A stretch of 64,000 bases of DNA from Solanum dulcamara (taxonomy: Eukaryota; Streptophyta; Magnoliopsida; Solanales; Solanaceae), in NCBI RefSeq assembly GCF_947179165.1, contig NC_077237.1, positions 87,334,341 through 87,398,340 on the forward strand, given 5' to 3'. The position numbers were made by a program, and so were the translations under genes. Every line of letters starts with the position of its first letter. Positions within the stretch are counted from its first letter, which is position 1. Positions 38,301 to 49,486 of the stretch are shown one piece after another. The notes beneath the pieces are model-generated. The model searched no databases. It was not told the origin of the DNA and worked only from the letters and a program-made list of their open reading frames with translations.

Positions 38301-40205
38301 TAGATTATACATTAATTACACATAATATATATAAATTATATAATAATTCGTCAAATATTTTTAATTTAAGCATTTAGATAGTCGACTATCTAGATTAATT
38401 CTTCACAAAAAAAAGTAATTATTTAATTTGTGGTAACTTACCCACATATAAGAGCCTTCTTGAGTACCATCAAGAATAGTAACCCATTGATCTTTGCTAT
38501 AGAAAGTGCTTTGGTTTTTCACTAAATCTCTCACCTTTCAAAATTGAAAAATGAAAAAAAAAAGTTTTTAGTTAATAAAGTTGTAGAAGGAGGATTAATT
38601 TTTTCTTCAAGTCAATAATATATATATATACCGCTTGTAGAATTTTTTGAGCTGCATCCCCTTTTAACATCCTCAAACCTGCTGTTGCCTGTATAATTTA
38701 AATAATTTACACAAGAAAAAAATATATTAAAAGAGTAATCAAAAGTATCATTTATCATAAACAATTCTAAATGATAAAACAACAATACTAAAATATTAAG
38801 CAAATTTCATTATTCTATGTTATATACTTCTATTATATGATAATACAATTGTATTTTATGTTAATATAGTTTAACTTATATATGCATTGAGAGTGTAAAA
38901 AAAAAATTATACTATCAATATAATTTCACTTATTGTCACGAGTTGCTTGATCTTTCTCCTGGTTATTTAATTAGTTTCACTTGTTATGAACAGTTATATG
39001 TAGATAGTTATTTTTGTAGAATTTTTTCTAATTATCCCTTTTTATGATAACTATTTAATGTATGACTTTCTTGCGCGTAAAAATTTGTTAAATTTTGAAT
39101 GACTTAATAGTGTAAAAGATGTATACTGACCCCAAGTTCCAAGGGTGTTTCAGACTGTAATTCTTGAGGAACAACTCTTTCAGCTCCATCTAATAGTGGC
39201 TCTAGTGAATTGGCTGCAGCCATTGGATCTTTTGCATATGAACTTAAACCTGGTTCTGTCTGTAAAATTAAGATAAAATTAATTAAATTAATTATTACAT
39301 AAGATTTAAGAGAGGGAGGGGGTTTAAAATTTTAGAAAAAGATAATTTACTAGATTTTAAATATATAATATAATTGTGCATATTCAATGAATTCTGATCA
39401 AAATTATTAGGCTTTGGTTGAGCCGGTAGTTAGATCTCTAGCTCTCAATATTATGGTCTAGGGGTTTCATTCCAACCTGCTTAGATTAAAAATTATATTA
39501 ATTATACAGGTTAAATTATTTTTCATATAGATATATAATAGTAGATATTGAATTTCTTTTATCTCCTTTGTGTGTGTACTTTTCATATTTTAAACCCAAT
39601 AGTTGACTGTGCCACTAAATTCAAGTCCATTAGTTAATTACCACTATTTCTCGATTTAACTTATATGCGCGGACAATATAAAATACTTTAGCAATGTTAC
39701 ATGATCTTACCTAACCATTGCTAACGTACTCTTCGTATTAAGTGGAACTAACTTCATGATAAATAAGAAATAAACAACTACAACAAGTTATATAAATTTT
39801 ACTGATAGTATAAAAATTATTTACACATACGATATATATAACTTAAATCGAAAAATTTATATTCTAACTCGTTCAAAACTAACAAACGAGAATTTTACGC
39901 CACGATAAAATGTAATATAGTAAAATAATAATAATAATAATACATACATACATACATACCGCCATGAAAAACTCAATATTGTTGCCAATAGGAAGAAGTC
40001 CCAATTTTTCATCAAAACGAAAAACATGAACTCTACTTCCAGTACTTCCAGCATCAAATATTACTGCAGAATGTTCTGATTCATGGCTTAGTAAATGTCT
40101 TCTCAATGGAATTTGAGCATTCACATTATTGGAGAAAATACTATGGGGCAAAACCAAAAATATTGTCAACATTGTGAAAACAAAATGACTATTTTGGCTC
40201 AACAT
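35341..40205 (-). CDS. APY: Apyrase (GDA1/CD39 NTP diphosphohydrolase)
   Basis: Hydrolyses nucleoside tri- and diphosphates; potato-type apyrase, secreted or endomembrane. Nine exons: 39960-40205, 39131-39259, 38632-38688, 38442-38534, 37792-37994, 37280-37371, 36637-36851, 35734-35923 and 35341-35480. GT/AG sites and compatible phases give about 1365 bp and 454 aa, the potato apyrase length. Signal segment [13 protein letters not shown] near residues 8-20. Apyrase conserved regions: ACR1 [12 protein letters not shown] (51), ACR2 ATAGLRML (126), ACR3 [12 protein letters not shown] (164), ACR4 [14 protein letters not shown] (195), ACR5 [10 protein letters not shown] (430). Cysteines in exons 6-8 match the secreted family. 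The ATG at 40205 aligns with potato apyrase. An in-frame ATG 30 bp upstream and an AG at 40231 suggest a leader intron. Confidence 0.93.
39926..39959. repeat. Microsatellite at the apyrase exon 1 donor
   Basis: (aat)n followed by (cata)n on the plus strand. Read in the gene direction, intron 1 starts GTATGTATGTATGTATG and then runs into ATT repeats, so the splice donor is the first unit of a TATG array. Confidence 0.85.
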
Positions 40206-40810
40206 TTTGCCCCTATTTGAAGAGATCTTCTGCATGCATGAAGCAAAATACACAAGTTATAATAAAGAGAGGAATCTGTAAAAGTATATGAAGAATAATG
40301 TTCGATAGACTATTTTCAGAGATATTTTGATTGAATCGGTGGGAAAAGAATATATAGTAATGTTCTCATATGGAAAAATTTAAAAGTTTTTCATTATTTC
40401 AGTGAGAATATGTTTTCCATCATGCATTTTTCACAGTGAACTGGTTCTGTGGGAAATTATGAGTGAGAAAATCATGATCTATAACACAAATTTCTCACTG
40501 ATTTATAATAGAAAAAACCTTTGTTTCTAGTATTTACCCGTTAACTATCAGAAAATCATTAATTTTGGGCGTCCAATCAAAATTTTGCTCGTAGGTAGAG
40601 GTTTTAACTGAAAACGTTATCGACGAGCTAATTTCTCCATTGGAAACCGGTGGAACATAGCAAATACTTTATAAAAATAGTCAAAATACGCACAAACTCA
40701 TCCAAACAGCATAATCATAAGAAATATCTTAGAGAGAAAGAGAGATATATATAACCTTTCTATGGTTACGGGGGTGAAGGTGATGAAGCAAATGGTAACA
40801 TCAAGTGCTC

Positions 40811-40819
40811 TTATATAGC
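40811..40819 (-). promoter_or_regulatory. TATA box candidate of apyrase
   Basis: GGCTATATAAG on the minus strand, about 600 bp upstream of the chosen ATG. That distance would need a leader intron. The sequence CATGCAG at about 40232 could be its acceptor. Inference only. Confidence 0.4.
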
Positions 40820-40829
40820 CTCATTAATT

Positions 40830-43800
40830 CATATATTATAAATTATAAAACCCAAAAAAGGGTTACTCATGGAAACACGTGATAATACTATTATATAATT
40901 AAATCTAATAATTTGATGTACTAATTATGAATATTATATTATTTTTATAATATTATTGATTTGTCATTCCAATAAAAATATCAAAGCTTTCACATATAAG
41001 TATTATGTCGGGAAAAGACGATTTAAAATTAATTTCAATTTTATAGAGAAAAAATCAATTTTAAAAAAAAAGAAGAGTCGCCACTTAATTTTTTAAAGAA
41101 ATTAAGAAAACTTAATTTAAAAGACTCTAACAGATCTAAGTCTTAAAAATTCAGAGAAAAAAGTACGGGATTCTTATTTCCACTTTGAGAAGGTGTTAAG
41201 CATTCAAAGTGGCCGCTAACGCGCGGTTATCCGATGATTTGACTAACTTTTGAAAATATTAATTAGAAGGAAACGAAGACTTAAATTAGAAAAAATGATC
41301 AAACTTAAACATTGAAAATAATATACATGTATATATAAAAAAGTAAAAGTTTACCAAGTGACTAAATAAAAGTAGAAAATCATTTAAAGCGTAAATTAAC
41401 ATGAATTGGTATATCTTTAGAGGAATCTAATTAAAGTTAAAATAAATTAAAATTAATATCTAAGCAAGCATAAATAAAATAAGTAAATAAATTATTACAA
41501 TCCGAATTAATATAAATGAAAAATAAATAACACATGAAAATATGGTCCGACACTTAGTTTCTGTATACCTAGACTAAACCGTTGGGATATCTGCGTTTTG
41601 GGTCTTAAGCAATTCCACTATATATTGCAGTTATATACACTGTATATCAGACTTTATATACACTGTATACAACATTATTTCTATATATCAAAATGTATAC
41701 ACACTGTATACCACCTGTTTGTTCCCTATATCTGCTATATACCACTGTATATCAGACTGTATACATACTATATATCAGTGTATACAACATTGTTTTCTTG
41801 CATATCATACTATGTTCTTATTGCATATCAGTGTATATGACACTGTTCCACCTTTATTCGGTGTAAATAGCCCAATATCAATATTCAAATCATGAATATT
41901 GCCTTTCTTTCCATGTATCAACTTTCAAGTCATTTAAGCAAGATGATAGGAAACTCAAAACTCAATGATATGCAAGTATGCAGTCCAAAGATGGACTCGA
42001 ATTGATATCACATGCACCAAAATAAAATTACATAAGCATTTATTCATTTTAAGCTAAACCAAGGAATATATCATGATATTTTAAGTTATCAAATTGATGG
42101 TCATCCTGGAGTGACTAACAACATGCAAATATGTAGACAAAAGAAAGGAAAGAAGAAATATATTCAAGTAACTAAAGAATACGGATTTAATAAATACGCT
42201 ATACTAGCTCAAATTTTAAAGAAAGAATTAAATTAATTAGGTCATGAAAGTTCTAATTAACTAATAACTTTAAGCATATTTTTGTTATCTAAATCATGTT
42301 AAAAGAAGAAATTAAAAACATGAAAATCTATATTGTCAAAGAAAACTATTTGAAAAAATAATGAACAAAACTAAGATCTTTCATGAAATAATTCTAACAC
42401 ATGATAGCTAGTTAATCCTAACACATACTAACTATAAGAAATTTCTATCATTAATCTAATTATTCTTAATACATGCTAACTAAAAAAAATAAGACTATAA
42501 ATCAACTAAATATAAAACATGAAATAATTAAATAAAATAAAGTTGAGAAAAAGATTTTATCTCTTTTCGGACAGCGAGACTGAAGACGATGAGCGGAAGA
42601 CAACTTCACCACCACCTAAGAGCTTGATGGAACTCCAATCTACAAAAAAGAAAAGATTAAAAACTTAGACTCGAACCTTCGTGGGTTCGATGTTATAAGA
42701 ACAACGTTCTTAGCCTAACTTTCGTCTTCAATCTCCTATTTTCCTTGAAGAAAAATATAGATTGAAAGCTAAAAAATTTCACAACTTTTAAACTAGTGAC
42801 AGTAGTCCAAAATCCTAGCCAAGTTAAGAAAATTTCTAACTTTGGGATGGCTAAAAACCTCTCACTTCTTCTCCCTTCTTAATAAGAATATGAGCATTTA
42901 TATAGGCTCCAAAAACTTCAAATTTTCATATAATTTTCGATGTGAGAGATTGGTTTATTTATTTTTTTAGAAAAAACTAAAATTTTCAAAAATGCAAACT
43001 ATAATTAAATTAAACTAACTAACATTGTATTTAGTTAAAAAATGAAATCTTTTTGAGATGATTTTTGAATAACTACATAAATAGTAATCAAAAATATAAT
43101 TTATAAAAATATGTATATTATACTAAAATTTATAAAAAAAAATAAAAATAGTTAAGAATAACATGAAAATATCTTTTTTTTAATAAAAGCTAATTATTTC
43201 AATAATGTTTAAAATTCAAAGAAATTCGATAGCTAATTTACGTTGTGAAGGATTAAAATTGGGGTTCAAAGGACCACACACTGTCTGAAATTATTGCATC
43301 AGTGACTACTAGTTTTCATATTAAATATTAGGCACCAGCTACTGACATGATTATTATTTTTTTGTTTAAGATTTTATTTACTGTCGGCGTGATTTTACTT
43401 CTTTTTTTTCTTCTTGGATGGGCAGATTGGGCCTATGCCCACTTGTTTTGTTGTTAGGTTTGGTTTGAATAAATAACTAAAGTCCAAAATTGATTTAAAA
43501 AAAGGATAAACTATCTAATTACATAAATATTTCAATTATTTATTAGTTCTTCTTATAGTTTAAAACAATTATATTTTATATCACTGGTTAATAATTTCAT
43601 ACCAAATTTTAATTCAAATACACATAAATACATGTTTTTAATTATCAAATACACTGAAATAAGGAGAGATGCGTGTGAGAATAAGAGTGAGGCGAGCAAG
43701 ATTTATCTATGTATTTCAGATACATGCAAATTACACTAGATACATGAATCTATATGTATCTGGTGTGATTCGCATGTATCTGAGATACCAGATACATAGG

Positions 43801-44660
43801 TGAGTGGAAAGCGAGATGGGAGGGAGGCAAGCGAGATTTGTCTATATGTATTCCAGATACATGCGAATCCACTTGCATACAGTATATCTAGAACAAATTA
43901 CACCTAATTTTGACCCTATGTATTCCGAGATACATGTATCTGGATGTATCTAAATGCACCAAAATATGATAAAATTCATAATATTGCAAACTAATGTGTA
44001 TTTAAGTAATTAACTCATAAATTAGTGGAATTTTTATAAGTTACCCCCCAAAAATAATATATACACATATTGTTAAATAAACATTTTATTATCGATTAAA
44101 AGGGTTATTTACAACTCAAAGCAAAATGCATTTTAACTGGACACGTCTTTAATTGAGCAAAGCGGATCTAAAATTTGAACTTTATGAATTTTCAATAAAT
44201 TTAAATTAAAAATGGAAACTTCTTGATATGTACTTAAGGGGAGTTGAAACCCCGCACAATAGACTGTAATTTTAGACATGTCATACAATAGATATTGATA
44301 TTAAATAATTGTCAAATTAGAAAAGAGCCATTTTTTCTGAACAAGTGGGAAAAAAAGAACGTAAGATAAATAAAATTGAAATTATTGGACCTTTTCTCTG
44401 GATTAGATGACAGGATATTAAACGTTTATTTTATTTAGTTATTAATATCACTGGGGCAGGCATATGTACCTTTTTAAATATTTAAATACAGTAATACTTG
44501 AATTCACCTACCATTAAGTTTGACAAATTTGTTTCATATCTAACACGTTTTACACACTTGTCTTTTTAATCTTAAAATGATTGGGGAAAAAAAGTAATAG
44601 AAACTTCTAATTGTTTGTCACATTTGTTGATATAAAGTGAAATTAAAGAAAGAGTTGTAT
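40830..44660. other. Repeat-rich intergenic region upstream of apyrase
   Basis: No supported gene. 41030-43000 looks like a decayed long LTR or similar repeat on the minus strand: it has 'gagtcgccacttaatttttt' and 'gaaggtgttaagcattcaaa', motifs I know from dispersed Solanaceae LTR elements. A minus-strand TATA-like GGAGCCTATATAAATGC lies at about 42895-42911. 41620-41850 is an irregular 'cactgtatatcagac' tandem array. 43690-43945 repeats 'gatacatg/catgtatc' in both orientations. Family assignments are tentative. Confidence 0.4.
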
Positions 44661-44667
44661 AGATATT

Positions 44668-44998
44668 TGTTGACTAAAAGGTATGGTTAGTCAAGCTAAT
44701 GGTAGTTAGGCTAACAAGATTAGTTAGTTGATTGTTAGAAATTAACTAATTAGTTATCAGAGTTGGTTACAAATACTGTTAGAGTGTGTATGTGTACAAA
44801 TATACACAATACATTACATATGCAAATAAATACATGTATCTGTAAGGATGTCAAATAGATGAGATATTTCTTTCTCTTTCTACTTCTCTCTATACTCTCT
44901 CTATACTCTGATTTTCTCTTCATCTTCTCCGTTTCTGCTTCGCCCACTCTTCCTCCATTAATGGAGTTCTGATAACCTCCATTAATGGAGTTTTAGCA
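44668..44998 (+). repeat. 5' LTR of the copia element
   Basis: 331 bp. Contains CT-rich 'ctctctatactctctctata' and, near its end, the 14-bp palindrome CTCCATTAATGGAG twice, 10 bp apart. Minus-strand ORF 44750-44947 is a chance ORF present identically in both LTRs. Confidence 0.95.
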
Positions 44999-45117
44999 TG
45001 GTATCAGAGCTTGCACGACGATCTATGAAGTGCGGCAACCTCCTGCTGAGATTCAAAGCCAAGGAGCACTAGAATCGCAAGTCAGCGGCTAAGAGGAAAC
45101 AACAACAAACAAAGGAA

Positions 45118-45699
45118 ATGGTGACTACAACCGGATTTGAAGCTGGATCTACAGAAACCAGCAACCAAAACACAAACGAGGCAACTCGATTCAACATGCC
45201 AGTGATAGATCATAACCATCCGCTTTATCTTCAACCTAGTGATACTCCAGGAAGCTCACTGATCTCTGTACAGCTCACCGGTTCAGAAAACTATACAATA
45301 TGGAGTATGTCCATGCGTATTGGACTGCTAGGTAAGAGTAAGTTAGGGTTTGTGGATGGTAGATATCCTAAGTCGAAATTTCCCTCTGAATACTTTGATA
45401 TTTGGGAAAAATGCAACGCAGTAGTGTTGTCCTGGATTATGAACTCTGTAAGGTCAGACCTACTCAGTAGTGTAGTATACAGTGAAGATGCTCACAAAGT
45501 ATGGTGTGAGTTAAAAGAGAGATTTGATAAAATCAATGGAGTACACGTATTTCACCTTCACAAAGAGATTCACAGCCTAAATCAAGGAACAATGTCAGTC
45601 AGAGGTCACTATGACTCTCAATACAAGCCACAGGTTTAGAGAACTCAGAAAGTTGTATGTGAAGTGTGTGGATACAGGGGACACACTAAAGAGCAATGC
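45118..45699 (+). pseudogene. Copia gag, internally deleted
   Basis: The capsid-type N-terminal part (LTGSENYTIWSMSMRIGLLG, WEKCNAVVLSWIMNSV) is open from 45118 to 45639. It stops in the middle of the usual gag region. The CCHC zinc knuckle (CEVCGYRGHTKEQC, 45658-45699) follows almost at once in another frame. The central and C-terminal capsid region normally between them is absent. A non-autonomous state is expected. Confidence 0.85.
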
Positions 45700-45959
45700 T
45701 TCAAGGTTAAAGGTTATCTTGTGGGGTGGAGATCAAAGAAGAAAGGTGGAGGCCCGAGCTCCTATGCTAATCAAGTTGAAGTATCTCAATCGACTAACAA
45801 TGGTCTACCCTCTCTGAGTCCTTCAACTTCATCAACTGCCACTTTTTTCACACAAGATCAATATCAATAAATCATTCAGATGCTGGCAAAAGGAAGTGAG
45901 AATGCAGGGGAACATGTATCTAAAGCAGCCTCAGCAGGTAGTACCTTATCTGCCTTAGT

Positions 45960-46953
45960 ATCCAAATATGTGCCTTTAGACTGGATAATAGATACTTGAG
46001 CTACAGATCATATGACAGCTAGTCTTGATGTGCTTGATGCAGTCCAACCTATGCCTAGTCCTCAGAGAAAAGAAGTTCACCTCCCTACTGGTAATGTAGT
46101 ATCAGTCTCACACACTAGGAGCACAAAAGTACTTGGTAGCCAAAGTATTAGTAATGTGTTGTTTGTTCCAGACTTCAAGTGTAACTTATTGTCTGTGTCA
46201 AAACTAACCAAGGAACTTCAATGTATGGCAGCCTTCTTTCCTGACTTTTGTATTTTTCAAGACCTCTCAAGTGGACTGGTCAGGGGGATTGGTAGAGAAG
46301 ATCAAGGCCTCTACATCCTCAAAGAAAATCTCATCAGCTCAGCCTTTCTCTCCTCTGCACACTCAACACATACTGCCTCCACTTCAACAAGTCAAGTTGA
46401 ATCTAACTCTTTGTGGCATAGAAGATTAGGCCATGCCCCCATAGACATAAAAAAGAAGTCATCTAGCCTCGATATAGTTCATACTACTGTAAATTTACCT
46501 TGCACAGTGTGCCCCTTAGATAAACAAACTAAACTGCCTTTCCCAACTAGCTCCTCTATCTCTACATCTATATTTGAGTTAGTTCATTGTGATATTTGGG
46601 GCCCTTACAGAGTTCCCACTCATTCTGGTATGAAATACTTTGTGACATTAGTGGATGATTTTTCCAGATTTACTTGGCTGTTTCTTATTTCCTCCAACGT
46701 TGATACTATAGTGGTGTTGAGAAAGTTCTTTGCACAAGTTCATAATTTTTTCTCTACTACTATTAAAACCTTCAGAACTGACAATGGGAGTGAGTTCCTT
46801 AGCCATGACTTTCAATCCCTACTGTCCACTCTTGGTGTCCTTCATCAAAGTTCATGTGTCTACACTCCTCAACAAAATGGGGTTGCTGAAAGGAAGCATA
46901 GAACAATTCTATACATGGCTAGAGCAATCAGGTCCAAGCTAGTGTGCCTCTGA
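45960..46953 (+). pseudogene. Copia protease and integrase region, broken
   Basis: The protease active-site region reads WIIDT, then a TGA stop at 45997-45999, then ATDHM. The stop replaces the catalytic-loop glycine codon. Integrase follows with HHCC-type LWHRRLGH and CTVC, then core motifs HCDIWGPY, RTDNGSEF and NGVAERKHR (the D, D, E residues). The frame is lost at about 46940 and continues in the next frame as PLKFWGECVTTAVYLLNRLP to a stop at 47271. Annotated as a broken element gene. Confidence 0.88.
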
Positions 46954-47273
46954 AGTTTTGGGGTGAGTGTGTCACTACTGCTGTGTATCTTCTGAACAGA
47001 CTTCCCTCTAAACTCCTTCACTATAAGTCTCCTTTTGAAATGCTTTACTCTTCACCCCCTCCTCTCTCCCATATCAGAACATTTGGCTGCCTGTGCTATG
47101 CAGCCTGTCCCAAGATCTCAGACAAATTTTCCCCCAGAGCTATCCCTGCAGTCATGATGGGATACTCCCTTTCCCAAAAGGGCTATCTCCTCTATGATCT
47201 GCACTCCAAATCTATGTTTGTTAATAGAAATGTAGTGTTCAAGGAGGATATTTTCCCCTTCAAAGACTTATAA

Positions 47274-49142
47274 ATGTCCTCTAATCCCTTGTTTCCAATT
47301 GTCACCATCCCTTCTCACAATATTGCTTCTCCACCTATGCCACTACCCTCCTTGACACCTCCTTCCTCATGCCCTGTTCCTGATCTTTCTTCCTCACCTC
47401 CACCTCCTAGGAGGTCATCTAGACAAACCCATCCTCCCTTATGGCTTCAGGACTTTGTCACTGCCAATCATGGTGTCTCTTCTTCCTTTTATCCCATATC
47501 TGATCATATATCTTATGCCCATCTGTCTCCCCACTATGCTCATGCTCTGGCTGCCTACTCAGCTACAAGGGAACCTACCTCCTACTCTGAAGCTTCCCTT
47601 GATCCTAAATGGATCCAGGCTATGGAAGTGGAGATTGCTGCCCTGCAAGATAATCACACTTGGAGTGTGGTTGACCTGCCTCCTGGTAAGAAACCCATTG
47701 GCTGCAAGTGGGTCTATAAAGTGAAATATCAGGCCTCAGGTGAAGTTGAGAGATATAAGGCCAGGCTGGTGGCCAAAGGGTATAGACAGCAAGAGGGGCT
47801 TGACTATAGTGAGACCTTCAGTCCTGTTGTAAAAATGGTTACAGTTAGGTCTGTTATTGCTTTGGCTGCTTCCAAAGGCTGGTGTCTTCATCAAACGGAT
47901 GTTCACAATGCTTTTCTCAATGGTGATCTCTTGGAGGATGTCTACATGACTGTTCCTGCTGGTTTTGCTAGACAAGGAGAGCAAGGCAAGGTCTGCAAAC
48001 TCCACAAGTCACTCTATGGCCTCAAGCAGGCTCCCAGACAGTGGAACCTAAAATTGACAGAAGCCTTGGTACAATTGGGCTTCATCCAGAGCAATTATAA
48101 TTACTCACTGTTTACTAGACAAGCTGAAGATGGTATTGTGATTGTCCTAGTGTATGTAGATGATCTCTTGATCACTGGCAGTGAACAACATCTGATAGAC
48201 TGCACAAAGAGTGATCTGCAGAAGAAGTTCAAGATGAAGGACCTAGGAGAACTTAAATTTTTCCTTGGGATTGAAGTTGCCAGATCCAGCAAAGGCATAC
48301 ATCTATCTCAAAGGAAATATGCACTGGAACTGATAGCTGAAACTGGTTTAGGGGGAGCCAAGCCTGCATCTACACCACTTGAACAAAATTTAAAACTGAC
48401 CTCAGTCAAATATGATGAAGCTGTTGCTCCAAAAGGAGAACATGAAGATCCTGCTCTGAAGGATCCTGACAGGTACCAAAGGCTAGTAGGAAGACTCCTA
48501 TATCTTACTATGACCAGACCTGATCTTGCATTTTCAGTCCAGAAGCTGAGTCAATATATGCATTGCCCCAAGGAATCACATATGGATGCAGCACTCAGAG
48601 TAGTCAGATACATCAAAGAAGCTCCAGGGCTTGGGCTATTCATGCCATCAGAAGCATCAGAACAACTTTTTGCCTATTGTGACTCAGACTGGGGTGCATG
48701 TTTAGAGACCAGGAGATCAGTTACTGGATATGTAATCAAATATGGTGAAAGTCTCATATCCTGGAAGTCTAAGAAACAAGAAACAGTCTCCAGAAGTTCA
48801 GCAGAAGCAGAATTCAGAAGTATGGCAAATTGTGCAGCTGAGGTAACTTGGTTAATTGGTTTATTCAAAGAACTTGGCATTCAAATTGAACTTACAGTCA
48901 GAATGATTTGTGACAGTAAGTCAGCCATACAAATTGCTGCAAATCCAATATTCCATGAAAGAACCAAACACATAGACATAGATTGTCACTTTGTAAGGGA
49001 AAAAATATGTCAAGGAGTCTTGAAGACTGAATTCACACCCACTGGAAATAAACTAGCTGATCTACTCACAAAGAGCCTCGGCAAAGCCCAACATCAACTA
49101 CTGCTGAATGGTCTAGGAGTACTGGACTTGTTTAAGCCATGA
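47274..49142 (+). CDS. Copia reverse transcriptase and RNase H ORF
   Basis: Open reading frame of 622 codons. A proline/serine-rich linker leads into the RVT_2 reverse transcriptase: KWIQAMEVEI, LVAKGYRQQEGLDYSETF, QTDVHNAFLNGDL, SLYGLKQAPRQW, and the catalytic YVDD at about residue 295. It ends with RNase H (DSDWGACLETRRSVTGY, SRSSAEAEFRSM, HIDIDCHFVRE). It opens directly after an in-frame stop, so in this copy it is detached from the upstream polyprotein and would lack a normal translation context. Confidence 0.9.
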   Translation: MSSNPLFPIVTIPSHNIASPPMPLPSLTPPSSCPVPDLSSSPPPPRRSSRQTHPPLWLQDFVTANHGVSSSFYPISDHISYAHLSPHYAHALAAYSATREPTSYSEASLDPKWIQAMEVEIAALQDNHTWSVVDLPPGKKPIGCKWVYKVKYQASGEVERYKARLVAKGYRQQEGLDYSETFSPVVKMVTVRSVIALAASKGWCLHQTDVHNAFLNGDLLEDVYMTVPAGFARQGEQGKVCKLHKSLYGLKQAPRQWNLKLTEALVQLGFIQSNYNYSLFTRQAEDGIVIVLVYVDDLLITGSEQHLIDCTKSDLQKKFKMKDLGELKFFLGIEVARSSKGIHLSQRKYALELIAETGLGGAKPASTPLEQNLKLTSVKYDEAVAPKGEHEDPALKDPDRYQRLVGRLLYLTMTRPDLAFSVQKLSQYMHCPKESHMDAALRVVRYIKEAPGLGLFMPSEASEQLFAYCDSDWGACLETRRSVTGYVIKYGESLISWKSKKQETVSRSSAEAEFRSMANCAAEVTWLIGLFKELGIQIELTVRMICDSKSAIQIAANPIFHERTKHIDIDCHFVREKICQGVLKTEFTPTGNKLADLLTKSLGKAQHQLLLNGLGVLDLFKP

Positions 49143-49155
49143 GTTTGAGGGGGAG

Positions 49156-49486
49156 TGTTGACTAAAAGGTATGGTTAGTCAAGCTAATGATAGTTAAGCT
49201 AACAAGATTAGTTAGTTGGTTGTTAGAAATTAACTAATTAGTTATCAGAGTTAGTTACAAATACTGTTAGAGTGTGTATGTGTACAAATATACACAATAC
49301 ATTACATATGCAAATAAATACATGTATCTGTAAGGATGTCAAATAGATGAGATATTTCTTTCTCTTTCTACTTCTCTCTATACTCTCTCTATACTCTGAT
49401 TTTCTCTTCATCTTCTCCGTTTCTGCTTCGCCCACTCTTCCTCCATTAATGGAGTTCTGATAACCTCCATTAATGGAGTTTTAGCA
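49156..49486 (+). repeat. 3' LTR of the copia element
   Basis: Nearly identical to the 5' LTR. The differences I see are four transitions in the first 120 bp (for example 'aatggtagttagg' against 'aatgatagttaag'). Followed by target duplication 'atatt'. Confidence 0.95.

Larger units (their letters stand above)
44668..49486 (+). mobile_element. Ty1-copia LTR retrotransposon, structurally intact, coding-defective
   Basis: LTRs 44668-44998 and 49156-49486, both 331 bp, begin TGTTGAC and end TTAGCA. I count about four substitutions between them, so insertion was recent. Target duplication 'atatt' at 44663-44667 and 49487-49491. Primer-binding site TGGTATCAGAGC (44999-45010), complementary to initiator tRNA-Met. 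Polypurine tract 'gagggggag' right before the 3' LTR. Domain order gag, protease, integrase, RT, RNase H is that of Ty1-copia (integrase before RT). Inserted 233 bp downstream of the apyrase pseudogene's stop position. Coding defects are listed in the entries for its parts. Confidence 0.97.
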
